Part shown: positions 34,006 through 43,604 of the stretch, piece after piece
Position numbering within the stretch: position 1 is the first letter of the stretch
How the letters are laid out: the number at the start of each line of letters is the position of its first letter
Source: Nocardiopsis kunsanensis DSM 44524
GTDB lineage: Bacteria > Actinomycetota > Actinomycetes > Streptosporangiales > Streptosporangiaceae
NCBI RefSeq assembly: GCF_000340965.1
Contig: NZ_ANAY01000042.1
Coordinates: 1-47,818, forward strand
DNA: 47,818 nucleotides
Direction of reading: 5' to 3'
Notes under the pieces: model-generated
The model's input: only the letters and a program-made list of their open reading frames with translations
Databases searched by the model: none
Told to the model about the DNA's origin: nothing
Translations under genes and position numbers: made by a program

Positions 34006-35547
34006 TCAGCTGACCGGGGCACCCGGACCGAGTGGGAGACCCAGCGTGTACCAGCCGAGGAAGAACAGCGTCCACACGATCAGGATCGTCACCGTGAAGG
34101 GCAGCGTCAGCGAGACCAGTGTGCCGATCCCGGAGTCCTTGCGGTAACGCTGCATGAAGCCGAGCACGAGTACGAAGTACGGGCTCATGGGCGTCACGAT
34201 GTTCGTGGAGGCGTCCGCGATGCGGTACATCGCCTGGGTGGTCTCCGGGTTCACGTCGAGCAGCATCAGCATCGGGACGAAGACCGGTGCGATGAGCGCC
34301 CACTGGGCCGAACCACTGGTGATGAACAGGTTCATCAGGGTCGCGATGAGGATGAATCCGATGAACAGTACCGCCACCGGGACATCGAGAGCCTCCAGCA
34401 ATTCGGCGCCGCGGACCGAGAGCACCTCGGCCATCCCGGACCACTGGAAGTAGGCCAGGAACTGCGAGGCGGCGAAGAACAGGACCAGAGCCGGTGCGAG
34501 GTCCTTGATGCCCTTGGCCATGAAGGCGGGCACGTCCGCGGCCTGCCGGACCGTGCCCGCCACGAGGCCGTAAGCGGTACCCACCGCGAGGAAGGCCACG
34601 GCCAGGACCACGGCGATGCCGCTGACCAGCGGGGACTCCATGACCGTGCCGTCCGCGCCGCGGAACCAGGAGTTCTCCGGCACCAGTGCGGCGACGAACA
34701 ACACTGCCATGACCAGGAGGGTCAAGCCGGCGGCCCGCAGGCCCTTGCGTTCCTCGGGCTGGAGGTGGAAGTCGCCGAGCGTGTCGTCCTCGGTGGTCGC
34801 GTCGTCCAGGCCCTCGGTGCGTTTGCGCAGTACCAGCTCGGTGACGAGCGTGATCAGGACGGCGAGCAGGACGGCGCTGACCGCGTTGAAGAAGTAGTTG
34901 GCGAGCGGGGTGACGGTCGCCTCGGGGTCGATGACGCGGGCGGCCTCGGTACTGATACCGCCCAGCAGGGCGTCGGTGGGGGCCACGACGAACGTGGCGT
35001 TCCATCCGGCCGAGACCGAGGCGAAGGCGACCACGATGCCGAGCGTGGGGCTACGGCCCACTGCCTGGAAAACGACCGCGGCCAGCGGGATCAGGATGAC
35101 GTAGGCGGCATCGCTGGCGATGCTGCCGCAGATCCCCAGGAGGGCCACGACGAAGGTCATGTACTTGGCCGGGACCCGGGTGATGCTGCCGCGCAGGATC
35201 GCGTTGATGAGGCCGGTCTGCTCGGCCACCACGACACCGAGCATGATCACCACGACCAGGCCCAGCGGTGGGAAGTTCACGTAGTTGGTGACGGCTTCAC
35301 CGAAGATGACCTGGAAGCCCTCCGGTGACAGGAGGCTCTGTACATCGATGCGCTCGTCGTCGATCGGTGAGACGGCGTGTGCGCCCGCCCAGCTCAGCAC
35401 TGCGCTGAGCAGGATCACGAATCCCCCGAGGAAGGCGAAGATCCAGAAGGGATGGGGGAGTTTGTTGCCCGCTTTCTCGATCCCGCGCAGGGACCCCAGG
35501 AGCAGGCCCATGGCCCGGCCGGGGGGTTTCTCCGTTGTCTCGGCCAC
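34006..35547 (-). CDS. AbgT-family transporter (p-aminobenzoyl-glutamate type)
   Basis: Encodes 513 residues from a GTG at 35547 preceded by a perfect AGGAGG; the longer open frame upstream has no site. About 11-13 membrane helices. Family-typical stretches are HPFWIFAFLGG, ICGSIASDAAYVILIPLAA, SAGWNATFVVAPTD, FFAASQFLAYFQWS, LFITSGSAQWALIAPVFVPM and ADASTNIVTPMSPYF. AbgT proteins import p-aminobenzoyl-glutamate in Escherichia coli, and some relatives export sulphonamides or p-aminobenzoate. The direction here is unknown. It is divergent from an M3 metallopeptidase, and the promoter between them holds a palindrome at 35638-35662. Confidence 0.87.
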   Translation of the reverse strand: MAETTEKPPGRAMGLLLGSLRGIEKAGNKLPHPFWIFAFLGGFVILLSAVLSWAGAHAVSPIDDERIDVQSLLSPEGFQVIFGEAVTNYVNFPPLGLVVVIMLGVVVAEQTGLINAILRGSITRVPAKYMTFVVALLGICGSIASDAAYVILIPLAAVVFQAVGRSPTLGIVVAFASVSAGWNATFVVAPTDALLGGISTEAARVIDPEATVTPLANYFFNAVSAVLLAVLITLVTELVLRKRTEGLDDATTEDDTLGDFHLQPEERKGLRAAGLTLLVMAVLFVAALVPENSWFRGADGTVMESPLVSGIAVVLAVAFLAVGTAYGLVAGTVRQAADVPAFMAKGIKDLAPALVLFFAASQFLAYFQWSGMAEVLSVRGAELLEALDVPVAVLFIGFILIATLMNLFITSGSAQWALIAPVFVPMLMLLDVNPETTQAMYRIADASTNIVTPMSPYFVLVLGFMQRYRKDSGIGTLVSLTLPFTVTILIVWTLFFLGWYTLGLPLGPGAPVS

Positions 35548-35956
35548 GGTAGACCTCCTTGACGGGTCGGTGGTGGGTGCGGGGTTGGTGCACCGCGACC
35601 CCGACGTAAAAACCTGTTGGGTCGCTGTCCATTCTGGGGTTACATGAGTGATGCGTGTAACCACGTGCTATTCGTCCCGGACGGGTGTTTCGTGACCGTT
35701 GATCGTTTTCGGATGCCCCGAGTCGTGGGGGTTCCGTCCCCGAACGCCGCCACCGAACACGGGTGTGACCGTGCGCACGCAGCACTTTCCCCGAGAGCGT
35801 TGTGAGACATGTTTCCCCGATACGGGCGGCTTGCCGGAACACGGCCGGGACAGGGGTACCGACTCCGGCGATCTGAGTAACATTTTCATAACACATCGAC
35901 CTCGGTCAGGATCCGGTAGAACGGCACGACCGCCCTACAGCAAGGAGCAACCACCC
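35548..35956. other. Divergent promoter region, AbgT and M3 peptidase
   Basis: 409 bases without a credible gene; the open frame running through it into the peptidase is an upstream extension with no start site. It holds the palindrome at 35638-35662 and AT-richer stretches (for example around 35880-35895) suited to promoters. Confidence 0.5.
35638..35662. promoter_or_regulatory. GGTTACA-N11-TGTAACC palindrome
   Basis: Perfect 7-base arms with an 11-base spacer, 18 bases centre to centre, 91 bases upstream of the AbgT gene start. The form suits a dimeric regulator. No regulator gene is next to it; the response regulator at 37952-38608 is the nearest. Confidence 0.5.
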
Positions 35957-37930
35957 GTGACCGACAACCCGTTGCTGCGACCCAGCCACCTCCCCTACGG
36001 TCTCCCCGACTTCGCGGCCGTCCGCGAGGAGCACATCGTGCCCGCCTTCGAACAGGGCGCGGCCGAACACCTGGCCGAGATCGCCGCGATCGTCGCCGAC
36101 CCCGACCCCCCGACCTTCGACAACACCATTGCGGCGCTGGAGCGCTCGGGGCAGACCCTGAACCGGGTGGAGACCGTCGCCCTGCACACCCTCGCGGCAT
36201 CCGACGCCACCGACGGGATCCAACAGATCGAACGCGAACTCGCGCCCCGCTCGGCCGGCCACCGGGACGCGGTCTTCCTCGACCGCGGACTCTGGCAGCG
36301 CATCAAGCAGGTCGCCACCGACGACCCGGAGGAGAGCCAACTCCTGGAGCACTACCGCACCGACTTCGTCAAGGCCGGCGCCGACCTCGACGACGAACAG
36401 CAGGAGCGGCTGCGCGCCATCAACGCCGAACTCGCCGAGCTGGCCTCCGACTTCGGTCAGAACCTGGTCCGCGCGAGCGCCGACTCCGCGCTGGTCACCG
36501 ACGACCCGGCCGACCTCCACGGCCTCGGAGAGGAACGTATAGCCGCCCTGGAACAGGACGGGCGTTACGTACTGCCCCTGCTCAACACCTCCGTGCAGCC
36601 CGCCCTCGCCCAGCTCACCGATCGCGCCACCCGCGAGAAGCTGTACCGGCTCAGCACCGAACGCGCCCCCGAGAACCTCGCCATCGCAGCCCGCACGGCC
36701 GAGCTGCGCGCCGAACACGCCGGCCTCCTCGGCTACACCGACCACGCCGCCTACAAGGTCGCCGACCAGACCGCCAAGACCGTCGAAGCCGTCGAGGAGC
36801 GCCTGGGACGCCTCGTCGAACCGGCCCGCCGCAACGTCGAACGCGAGGCCGCCGCCCTCGCCGAACAGGCCGGCCACGAGATCGAGCCGTGGGACTGGGC
36901 CTACTACGCCGAGCAGGTGCGCAAGGAGCGCTACGACTTCGACGAGGAGGCGCTGCGCCCCTACCTCGAACTCGACCGGGTCATCGAGCAGGGGGTCCTG
37001 CACGCCGCCCACCTGCTGTACGGGATCACCTTCACCGAACGCACCGACCTGCACGGGTACCACCCGGACGTACGCGTGTGGGAGGTCTTCGACACCGACG
37101 GCACCGGCCTGGGCCTGTACCTGCTCGACCCCTACGCACGCCCCACCAAGGAGGGCGGCGCGTGGATGCACAACCTCGTCGCACAGTCCTTCCTGCTCGA
37201 CGACCGCCCCGTGGTCGTCAACAACCTCAACGTCACCAAACCCGCCTCCGGCCCCACCCTGCTCACCTGGGACGAGGTCGAGACCGCCTTCCACGAGTTC
37301 GGCCACGCCCTGCACGGCCTGCTGTCGGCGGTGCGGTTCCCCCTGGTGGAGGGCACGAGCGTGCCCCGCGACTTCGTGGAGTACCCCTCACAGGTCAACG
37401 AGGTGTGGGCGACCGACCCGGAGGTCCTGGCCGGATACGCGCGCCACCACGAGAGCGGGGAGCCCGTGCCCGCCGAGCTCGTGTCGGCGCTGGAACGCGC
37501 CAACCGGTTCAACCAGGGGTTCTCGACCTTCGAGTACCTGGCGGCAGCGCTGCTCGACTGGTCCTGGCACCGGCTCGCACCGGGGGAGAAGATCGAGGAC
37601 CCGGCCACCTTCGAGGCCCGCGCACTGGAGCGCGCCGGGGTCGTGCACCCGCTCGTGTCGCCGCGGTACCGCAGCACGTACTTCCTGCACATCTTCGCCG
37701 GGGACTACAGCGCCGGTTACTACTCCTACGTCTGGAGCGAGGTGCTGGACGCCGACAGTGTCGAGTGGTTGCGTGAGCACGGCGGGCTGCGGCGGGAGAA
37801 CGGCGACCGGTTCCGCGAGAAGGTGCTGGCGGTGGGAGGAAGCGTCGACCCGATGGGTGCGGTGCGGGACTTCCTCGGGCGCGAGCCGCGCCTGGAGCCG
37901 CTGCTGGCCCGCCGCGGGTTGGAGGCCTGA
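35957..37930 (+). CDS. M3-family metallopeptidase (peptidyl-dipeptidase Dcp-like)
   Basis: A 657-residue cytoplasmic thimet-type peptidase. The zinc motif is HEFGHALHGLL (His446, Glu447, His450), with the third ligand expected in RDFVEYPSQ about 25 residues later. The C-terminal FAGDYSAGYYSYVWSEV is the substrate-binding Tyr/Gly loop of the family. Such enzymes clip dipeptides from the C-termini of short peptides. The GTG at 35957 has AAGGAG upstream. Divergent from an AbgT transporter, so the pair may handle small peptide-like or glutamyl compounds, but the link is only positional. Confidence 0.9.
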   Translation: MTDNPLLRPSHLPYGLPDFAAVREEHIVPAFEQGAAEHLAEIAAIVADPDPPTFDNTIAALERSGQTLNRVETVALHTLAASDATDGIQQIERELAPRSAGHRDAVFLDRGLWQRIKQVATDDPEESQLLEHYRTDFVKAGADLDDEQQERLRAINAELAELASDFGQNLVRASADSALVTDDPADLHGLGEERIAALEQDGRYVLPLLNTSVQPALAQLTDRATREKLYRLSTERAPENLAIAARTAELRAEHAGLLGYTDHAAYKVADQTAKTVEAVEERLGRLVEPARRNVEREAAALAEQAGHEIEPWDWAYYAEQVRKERYDFDEEALRPYLELDRVIEQGVLHAAHLLYGITFTERTDLHGYHPDVRVWEVFDTDGTGLGLYLLDPYARPTKEGGAWMHNLVAQSFLLDDRPVVVNNLNVTKPASGPTLLTWDEVETAFHEFGHALHGLLSAVRFPLVEGTSVPRDFVEYPSQVNEVWATDPEVLAGYARHHESGEPVPAELVSALERANRFNQGFSTFEYLAAALLDWSWHRLAPGEKIEDPATFEARALERAGVVHPLVSPRYRSTYFLHIFAGDYSAGYYSYVWSEVLDADSVEWLREHGGLRRENGDRFREKVLAVGGSVDPMGAVRDFLGREPRLEPLLARRGLEA

Positions 37931-37951
37931 CCCGCGCCGTGCCCGAGAGCG

Positions 37952-38608
37952 TCAAGGGGTGGCGACACCGCTCCGGTAGGCCCAGACAACGGTCTGCAGC
38001 CGGTCGCGGACACCGATCTTGGTCATCACCCGACCCAGGTGTGACTTGACGGTGCTCGCCTCGATGATGAGCTTGTCGGCGATCTCGACGTTGGACATGC
38101 CCTGCGCGAGCAACCGGACGATCTCGAGCTCGCGTTCGGTGAGCAGATCGAGCGAGCCGTTGTCCGTACCACGCACGGACCGCCGCCTGGCGAACTCGGC
38201 CATGACCCGGCGGGTGACGGCCTGGTCGACCAGGCCGTACCCGTCGGCGAGCCGACGTACGGCCTCGACCAGGTCGTCGGGGGCGGTGTCCTTCAGGACG
38301 AACCCGCTCGCGCCGGCCTCGAGCGCCCCGAACACGTACTCGTCCAGGTCGAAGGTGGTCACCACCAGGATCGCCGGGGGCATCTCCGAGGCACGGGCGA
38401 GGATCTCCCGGGTCGCCGTCAACCCGTCCCCGCGCGGCATACGCACGTCCATACAGACCACGTCCGGGCGCACCCGCTCGACGAGTTCGACCGCGGACCG
38501 GCCGTCCCCGCACTCACCGACCACTTCGATGTCCTCGGCGGTCTCCAACATCACCCGGAAACCCGCCCGGACCACGAACTGGTCGTCGACCAGGGCCACC
38601 CTGACCAT
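37952..38608 (-). CDS. NarL/LuxR-family response regulator
   Basis: Encodes 218 residues: a receiver domain with phospho-acceptor Asp54 (VCMDVRMP), Thr in VVTTFD and Lys in FVLKD, and a LuxR helix-turn-helix LTERELEIVRLLAQG..IADKLIIEASTVKSHLGRV. Partner of the histidine kinase at 38815-40155, which is transcribed first, but a perfect hairpin between the two (38766-38797) and a 206-base gap suggest separate expression. Target genes unknown; the adjacent membrane serine hydrolase is one candidate. Confidence 0.87.
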   Translation of the reverse strand: MVRVALVDDQFVVRAGFRVMLETAEDIEVVGECGDGRSAVELVERVRPDVVCMDVRMPRGDGLTATREILARASEMPPAILVVTTFDLDEYVFGALEAGASGFVLKDTAPDDLVEAVRRLADGYGLVDQAVTRRVMAEFARRRSVRGTDNGSLDLLTERELEIVRLLAQGMSNVEIADKLIIEASTVKSHLGRVMTKIGVRDRLQTVVWAYRSGVATP

Positions 38609-38765
38609 GGAGTTCGCCTTTCTTCGCAGCGGCATCGGAGCTGCAGGAGGCGCCAGGCGCGGCTTTCGGGGGTCGAGAGGTCCGGCGGCCGGAAGGGCCT
38701 GGCCGCTCTGCACACGGAAGTCTAAGGCCGATTCGGCGGGCGATGAACGCGCGCGGAGAACGGGA

Positions 38766-38797
38766 ACGGGCCCGGCGGACCCTTCCGCCGGGCCCGT
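38766..38797 (-). terminator. Perfect 13-bp hairpin between kinase and regulator genes
   Basis: ACGGGCCCGGCGG (38766-38778) pairs with CCGCCGGGCCCGT (38785-38797) around a 6-base loop, 17 bases past the kinase stop and 158 bases before the regulator start. Confidence 0.7.
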
Positions 38798-38814
38798 CCT
38801 CCGGCCGAGCGCGG

Positions 38815-40155
38815 TCAACCGAGGGGCAGAGTGAGTCGGACGCGCCACCCACCCGAGTCCGTCGTCCCCGTCTCCAATTCCGCGCCGATGAGGTCGGCGC
38901 GCTCCTTCATCCCGAGCAGACCCAGCCCCCGGGTCCCCTTCGGCGACTCCTCGCGCTCCGAGCCGGGGCCGTTGTCGACCTGGAGCACGATCTCGGCCTC
39001 GCGGTGGTGCAGCTCCACACGTACCCATGCTCCCCACGCGTGGTCGCGCGCGTTGGCCAACGCCTCCTGGGCCACCCGGTAGAAGGTGACATCGGCGGCC
39101 GGCGGGAGTTCGTGGGCGGTGCCGGTGCGCTCCAGGGCGACCTCGCACCCCTGCGCGCGTTCCCCCGCCACCAGGTGGTCGAGATCGGCGATCCCGGGGA
39201 CGGGCGCCCCGTCCGTGGACGGGGCGCCCTCGACCTCCTCGTACGACTGCTCCCCGGACTCGCGCAGCGCACCGACCACCAGCCGCATGTTCTCCAGGGT
39301 CTCCTTGCCCTGGACCCGGATCCAGCCGACCGTCTCCGCGACGGCCGGAGAGTCCCGGCCCACGAGTTTCTCGGCCGCACCCGCCTGCACCACCATCCCG
39401 GAGAGGTGGTGCGCGGCTACGTCGTGCAGCTCCCGTGCCACACGCGTGCGTTCCTCCCTGATGGCACGCTCGGTCCGCTCCTTCTCCATCTCGACCATCC
39501 TGAGCCGCTCCAACCGGGCGAAACGGCGCCGCATGGCCACGTCGTTGCCGACCAGGCCCAGCGCGCCGAAGGCGAGCAAGGAGGACAGCGCACGCCCCGC
39601 ACCGGCCAGAAGGGGATCCGGTACTTGAGCGGGGGGTGAGAGCGAGGCCAACGGCGGCAAGGCGAACAGGACCCCGAACAGGCCCAGGACGACCGTGACC
39701 GCCGCGACCACCCGGGCCAGCTGCCGTAGCGGGAGCACGGTGCCGCAGGTGTAGGCCACGAAGAAGGCCGCCAACCCCTGGAAGGCGACGTCGGCCGGCA
39801 GGAGGGCGATGATCGCGACCTGGGTCGCCACCACGGCGAACAGGCACAGGAGCGCCGCGGTCCTGCGTACACACACCACCATCGACTGTGCGGCCGTCAG
39901 GGCAGCGAGTACGGCCACGGCGGCGGGTGTGAACGGGGTCCCCTCCGCCTTCGCCAGACCCACGATCGAGGAGAGCATCGCGAGCGAGGCCAGTGTGACG
40001 ACCACGCTCAGGAGGAGATCGCGGCTGAACGGACCGCGGAAGCCCAGGCGGGTGAGCCCCTTGTCGAGCGGTGCCAACGGCCCGGGGAACGGCCGGTCGA
40101 AGGTGTTCTGTCCGGCGTCGGCCACGACCGGGCACGCCGAGTTCTCACGGCTCAT
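38815..40155 (-). CDS. Membrane sensor histidine kinase (HisKA_3 type)
   Basis: Encodes 446 residues. Five or six membrane helices (about 46-205) with short loops, so the signal is probably sensed in or at the membrane. A coiled stretch RLERLRMVEMEKERTERAIR leads to the HisKA_3 box EERTRVARELHDVAAHHL (His244), and a HATPase domain follows with QEALANARDHA, DNGPG, and GLGLLGMKERA. It is the kinase type that pairs with NarL regulators such as the next gene. The ATG at 40155 is chosen because the frame further upstream is Pro-rich and lacks a binding site. Confidence 0.85.
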   Translation of the reverse strand: MSRENSACPVVADAGQNTFDRPFPGPLAPLDKGLTRLGFRGPFSRDLLLSVVVTLASLAMLSSIVGLAKAEGTPFTPAAVAVLAALTAAQSMVVCVRRTAALLCLFAVVATQVAIIALLPADVAFQGLAAFFVAYTCGTVLPLRQLARVVAAVTVVLGLFGVLFALPPLASLSPPAQVPDPLLAGAGRALSSLLAFGALGLVGNDVAMRRRFARLERLRMVEMEKERTERAIREERTRVARELHDVAAHHLSGMVVQAGAAEKLVGRDSPAVAETVGWIRVQGKETLENMRLVVGALRESGEQSYEEVEGAPSTDGAPVPGIADLDHLVAGERAQGCEVALERTGTAHELPPAADVTFYRVAQEALANARDHAWGAWVRVELHHREAEIVLQVDNGPGSEREESPKGTRGLGLLGMKERADLIGAELETGTTDSGGWRVRLTLPLG

Positions 40156-40192
40156 CGATTCCGCTCTGCTCGTGGGTGGGGGAGGGGCGGCC

Positions 40193-40222
40193 GGTGCGGG
40201 CGGGATCCGGCCCGCCCGCACC
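40193..40222 (-). terminator. Hairpin after the serine hydrolase gene
   Basis: GGTGCGGGCGGG (40193-40204) and CCCGCCCGCACC (40211-40222) pair perfectly around a 6-base loop, 22 bases after the stop of the minus-strand gene to the right. Confidence 0.7.
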
Positions 40223-40244
40223 CTCGGGGTACCGCAGAGATTAC

Positions 40245-42242
40245 TCAGAAGGAGACACTTCCGGCCACCATCCCGAACACGGTGGCGATCCAGCCGGTGC
40301 CCAACAGTGCCAACAGGACCAGTGAGCTGCCGATGTAGCGGCCCCAGCCCTCACCGCGGCGGATGTTGTCGTAGAGGACATAGGCCGCCGGGAAGATCCC
40401 GAGCGCGCCCAGCCCCTGCACGACCTGGATGCTCCTCAGCTCCCCGAAGGAGACCGGCTCGAAGCTCAGGGCGACGTTGAGCGCCAGGGCCCAGCCGACG
40501 AACCCGAGCAGGGTGAGGATCATGGCGGTCCGGGTCAGGAGCCGTGCCCACAGGCCGGTCCGGTCGCGCTTGGGCAGCGACGTCCTCCAGCGCACGAAGG
40601 CCGAAACGGGCCACGAGAGGATGGCGACCACGATCACAGCGACCGAACTGATGGCGACCGGCAGGACCACTGCGGCCTGGGTGTTCTCGTCGACCGGAAT
40701 GAAGGTGAAGGCCGTCGTCCCGATCGCCCTGACCTCGCCGTCGACCACGTCCGCCGCCAGCGTGCGATGCCCGTCGATCTCGCGCCACACCCAGGGTTCG
40801 ACCTCGATGTACTCCGTGGGTTGCCCGGTCTCGGGACTGGTCAGGACGATCGTGTCGTCCTCCGTCGCCACGATCTGTGTCTCGTCCACGGTGTAGAGGG
40901 CAGAGGCGAAGTTGCTGTGGATCGACCGGGAGCTCGTGTAGTTGCCCTCCAAAAGCGCGGCGTGCTCCCCCGCAGTGGGCTCGACCTGCCCACCGTCGGC
41001 CTGTTCACCGGGGAAGTAGCGGTCAGCGAAGCCCTCGGCCAGCGCGAGACGCATGCTGTGCGAAATGAGGCTGCTGTTGCCGGAGCTGTTCAACGTGATG
41101 AAGATCCCCGCGTTCTCCTCGGGGTAGATCTGCATCTCGGAGTGGAACACGTCGGTGTCCCCACCGTGGCTGACGACCCGGTTCCCGTTGCGCTCCTCCT
41201 GGAAGAAGCCCAGGCCCATCTGCGCGCCGCCGGCGAGACCGCCGAGGCTCTCCTCACCCAGTGCCGGCTCGTGCATCTGGGCGATCGTCTCCGGCTCCAG
41301 CACACCGGCGCCCTCGGACGCCTCCATGTGCACGCGCATGAACTCGGCCATGTCGGTCACCGATGAGGTCAGGCCCCCCGCCGGGGAGTCGGAGACGGTC
41401 TCGAACCGCTCGACGGCGGGCTCTTCGTCGAGGACGTAACCCTCGGAGAGACGGGACTCCAGCTCTTCGGGCAGCGGCTGCTCGAGGGTGGAGGAGTCCA
41501 TCCCGGCCGGGGCGAGCACGTTCTCCTCGATGTACTCGGTGAAGGGCGTCCCGCTGGTGTTCTCGACGACGTAACCGGCGAGCGCGATGCCGTAGTTGGA
41601 GTAGGCGGGTGTCGTCCCCGGTTCGTAGACCTGCTCCGGCGGGTCCTCGGACACGACCGAGCGCAGGTCCACCTCCTTGCCCTCGCCGAGCATCGCGTTG
41701 GCGACACGCTCCTCGAACCCGCCCGTGTGCGACAGCAGGTGGCGGAGGGTGAGGTCCTGGTCGTAGGACTTGTCCACCTCGAAGTCGAGGTACTCGTCCA
41801 CGTCTGTGTCCAGGTCGAGCTCTCCGGCCTCGACCATCTGCATCACCGCTGTCGCGGTGAACGTCTTGGTCACCGAAGCCACACGGAACAGTGTTTCCTC
41901 TGGGTCGACCGGTTCCTGGGCCTCCACATCGGAGTAGCCGTACCCGCGAGCGGTGAGCAACTCGCCGTCGGCGACCACACTCACACCCGCTCCGGCGATC
42001 TGGGCCTGATCCAGATAGGCGGGCAGGACCCCGTCGAGCCAGGCGTTGACGTCCTGTTCGGTGAGCTCTGCACCGGCGGCCTCCGGGTTGGGGACGCTCG
42101 GCGGCGGGGCGGGGCCCGCCCCGGTGGCGCCGGCACAGCTGGTAGCCAGGACCGCGACGGTGCCCGCCGCGGCGAGTACGGCGAGGGGACGGCGACCGTG
42201 CCGGGGGCGCTGGGCCCGGGGGGTTGGCCTGCTCGGGAACAC
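40245..42242 (-). CDS. Class C beta-lactamase-like serine hydrolase, membrane-bound
   Basis: Encodes 665 residues from a GTG with AGGAG. A signal sequence ends in LATSC, a possible lipobox with Cys36. The serine hydrolase domain has SVTK (Ser123, Lys126), YSNYG and the SHGGDTD motif (the HxG equivalent of KTG). After about residue 500 come four or five membrane helices. Family members include beta-lactamases, esterases and D-Ala-D-Ala peptidases; the fusion to a C-terminal membrane domain, as in some peptide-processing or envelope enzymes, is more like the latter group. It is next to a two-component system that could regulate it. Substrate unknown. Confidence 0.83.
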   Translation of the reverse strand: MFPSRPTPRAQRPRHGRRPLAVLAAAGTVAVLATSCAGATGAGPAPPPSVPNPEAAGAELTEQDVNAWLDGVLPAYLDQAQIAGAGVSVVADGELLTARGYGYSDVEAQEPVDPEETLFRVASVTKTFTATAVMQMVEAGELDLDTDVDEYLDFEVDKSYDQDLTLRHLLSHTGGFEERVANAMLGEGKEVDLRSVVSEDPPEQVYEPGTTPAYSNYGIALAGYVVENTSGTPFTEYIEENVLAPAGMDSSTLEQPLPEELESRLSEGYVLDEEPAVERFETVSDSPAGGLTSSVTDMAEFMRVHMEASEGAGVLEPETIAQMHEPALGEESLGGLAGGAQMGLGFFQEERNGNRVVSHGGDTDVFHSEMQIYPEENAGIFITLNSSGNSSLISHSMRLALAEGFADRYFPGEQADGGQVEPTAGEHAALLEGNYTSSRSIHSNFASALYTVDETQIVATEDDTIVLTSPETGQPTEYIEVEPWVWREIDGHRTLAADVVDGEVRAIGTTAFTFIPVDENTQAAVVLPVAISSVAVIVVAILSWPVSAFVRWRTSLPKRDRTGLWARLLTRTAMILTLLGFVGWALALNVALSFEPVSFGELRSIQVVQGLGALGIFPAAYVLYDNIRRGEGWGRYIGSSLVLLALLGTGWIATVFGMVAGSVSF

Positions 42243-42591
42243 GAGCTACTCCTGAGGATCGACGGATCGGGGGCGGTGCCGTGGAAAGCACCCGTTTTGT
42301 ATGTCTTCAGAATCGCGGAGACGGGTGGTCCCGGTCTTCTGCCCCGAGCAGGAACCTGGTTTGCGACTTCTGGTGGAGGCCCCTCACCCGGATGTCGGTC
42401 GGCCTTCCGCACCGCTGCCCCCGAAGAGACCCGCGGACCGTCCCTCCGGCACCCGGTGTATGCGTTGGTGACCGGTGTCGGCCCTTCTCGGCAGAACCTG
42501 GCGGTCCTCCGTCACCGGCGGAAGAATCGAGGGGCCGATCGCCCCGTCGGCGGTCGGCCCGTACTCACCGTCCCGAAGGGAAGCGCCGCCC
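42243..42591. other. Divergent promoter region without genes
   Basis: 349 bases between the serine hydrolase and the ADP-ribosylglycohydrolase genes. I see no gene, RNA or strong repeat here beyond the two ribosome binding sites. Confidence 0.5.
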
Positions 42592-43578
42592 ATGCCCCAT
42601 CCCCTCACACCAACCACCGGACGCGAGGACCGCGCCGCAGGCGTCCTGCTCGCCGCCGCCTGCGGCGACGCCCTCGGGGTCCCCTACGAATTCGCTCCAC
42701 GCCTCGGACAGGACAGCGTCCCCGGGATGATCGGCGGCGGCCTCGGCCCCTACGCGCCCGGGGAGTACTCCGACGACACCCAGATGGCCGTGTGCATCGC
42801 CCGGGCCCTCGCCGGAGCCGACGGTCTCCCCCTCCGGGACACACGGGTACTGGACGCCGTCGCCGACCATTTCCTCCACTGGCGCCGTTCCGGGGCCACC
42901 GACATCGGCAACCAGACCCGTGCCGTCCTCGACTCCGCACTGGAGACCGCCGACCCGCACGGGACGGCCGCGGCGCTACTGCGTACCTCGCGCGGCCTCC
43001 ACCGCGACGGAGGACGCACCGCCGGAAACGGATCGCTCATGCGCACCGGGCCCGTCGCCCTCCACACCGTGGACGACGCCGGGACCACGGCCGAGTCCGC
43101 GCGCCTGGTCAGCGACCTCACCCACGCCGACCCCCTCGCCGGCGACGCCTGCGTGATCTGGTGCGAAGGGATCCGGCACGCCGTGGTCCACGGAACCTTC
43201 GACGGGGTACGTGCAGGGGTGGGACTCCTGCCCGCGGAACGGCGCGCGGACTGGAACACCCGTCTCGACGCGGCCGAGTCCGCCGAGCCCCATACCTTCG
43301 GCAGCAACGGGTTCGTCGTCACCGCGCTCCAGGCCGCCTGGTCGGCGATCACCCGTACCCCGCTCACGGACGGCGGTACCGGTCACCTGCGGTCCTCACT
43401 GGAGGCCGCCGTGCGCGCCGGCGACGACACCGACACCGTCGCCGCCATTGCCGGTTCCCTCCTCGGCGCACGCTGGGGCGCCTCGGCTGTGCCCGACGAG
43501 TGGTACGCCGCCGTCCACGGTTGGGAGGAGCTCACAGCGGGCGGGCACGTGGACCTCGCCCTACGGATCGGCCGCTGA
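42592..43578 (+). CDS. ADP-ribosylglycohydrolase family protein
   Basis: A 328-residue all-helical DraG/ARH-type enzyme. The dinuclear Mg site is formed by SDDTQM (60-65) near the N-terminus and GDDTDTVAAIAG near the C-terminus; GCRDALG-type residues appear as ACGDALGVPYEF, and TGNGSLMR-like as TAGNGSLMRTGP. Such enzymes remove ADP-ribose from Arg or Ser side chains, from DNA bases, or split related ADP-ribosyl compounds. No ADP-ribosyltransferase is nearby, so it is probably a housekeeping or repair hydrolase, or processes a metabolite. The ATG at 42592 has GAAGGGA upstream. Confidence 0.88.
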   Translation: MPHPLTPTTGREDRAAGVLLAAACGDALGVPYEFAPRLGQDSVPGMIGGGLGPYAPGEYSDDTQMAVCIARALAGADGLPLRDTRVLDAVADHFLHWRRSGATDIGNQTRAVLDSALETADPHGTAAALLRTSRGLHRDGGRTAGNGSLMRTGPVALHTVDDAGTTAESARLVSDLTHADPLAGDACVIWCEGIRHAVVHGTFDGVRAGVGLLPAERRADWNTRLDAAESAEPHTFGSNGFVVTALQAAWSAITRTPLTDGGTGHLRSSLEAAVRAGDDTDTVAAIAGSLLGARWGASAVPDEWYAAVHGWEELTAGGHVDLALRIGR

Positions 43579-43604
43579 CCCGTTGGAGCCCGCATCTCCG
43601 CGTT

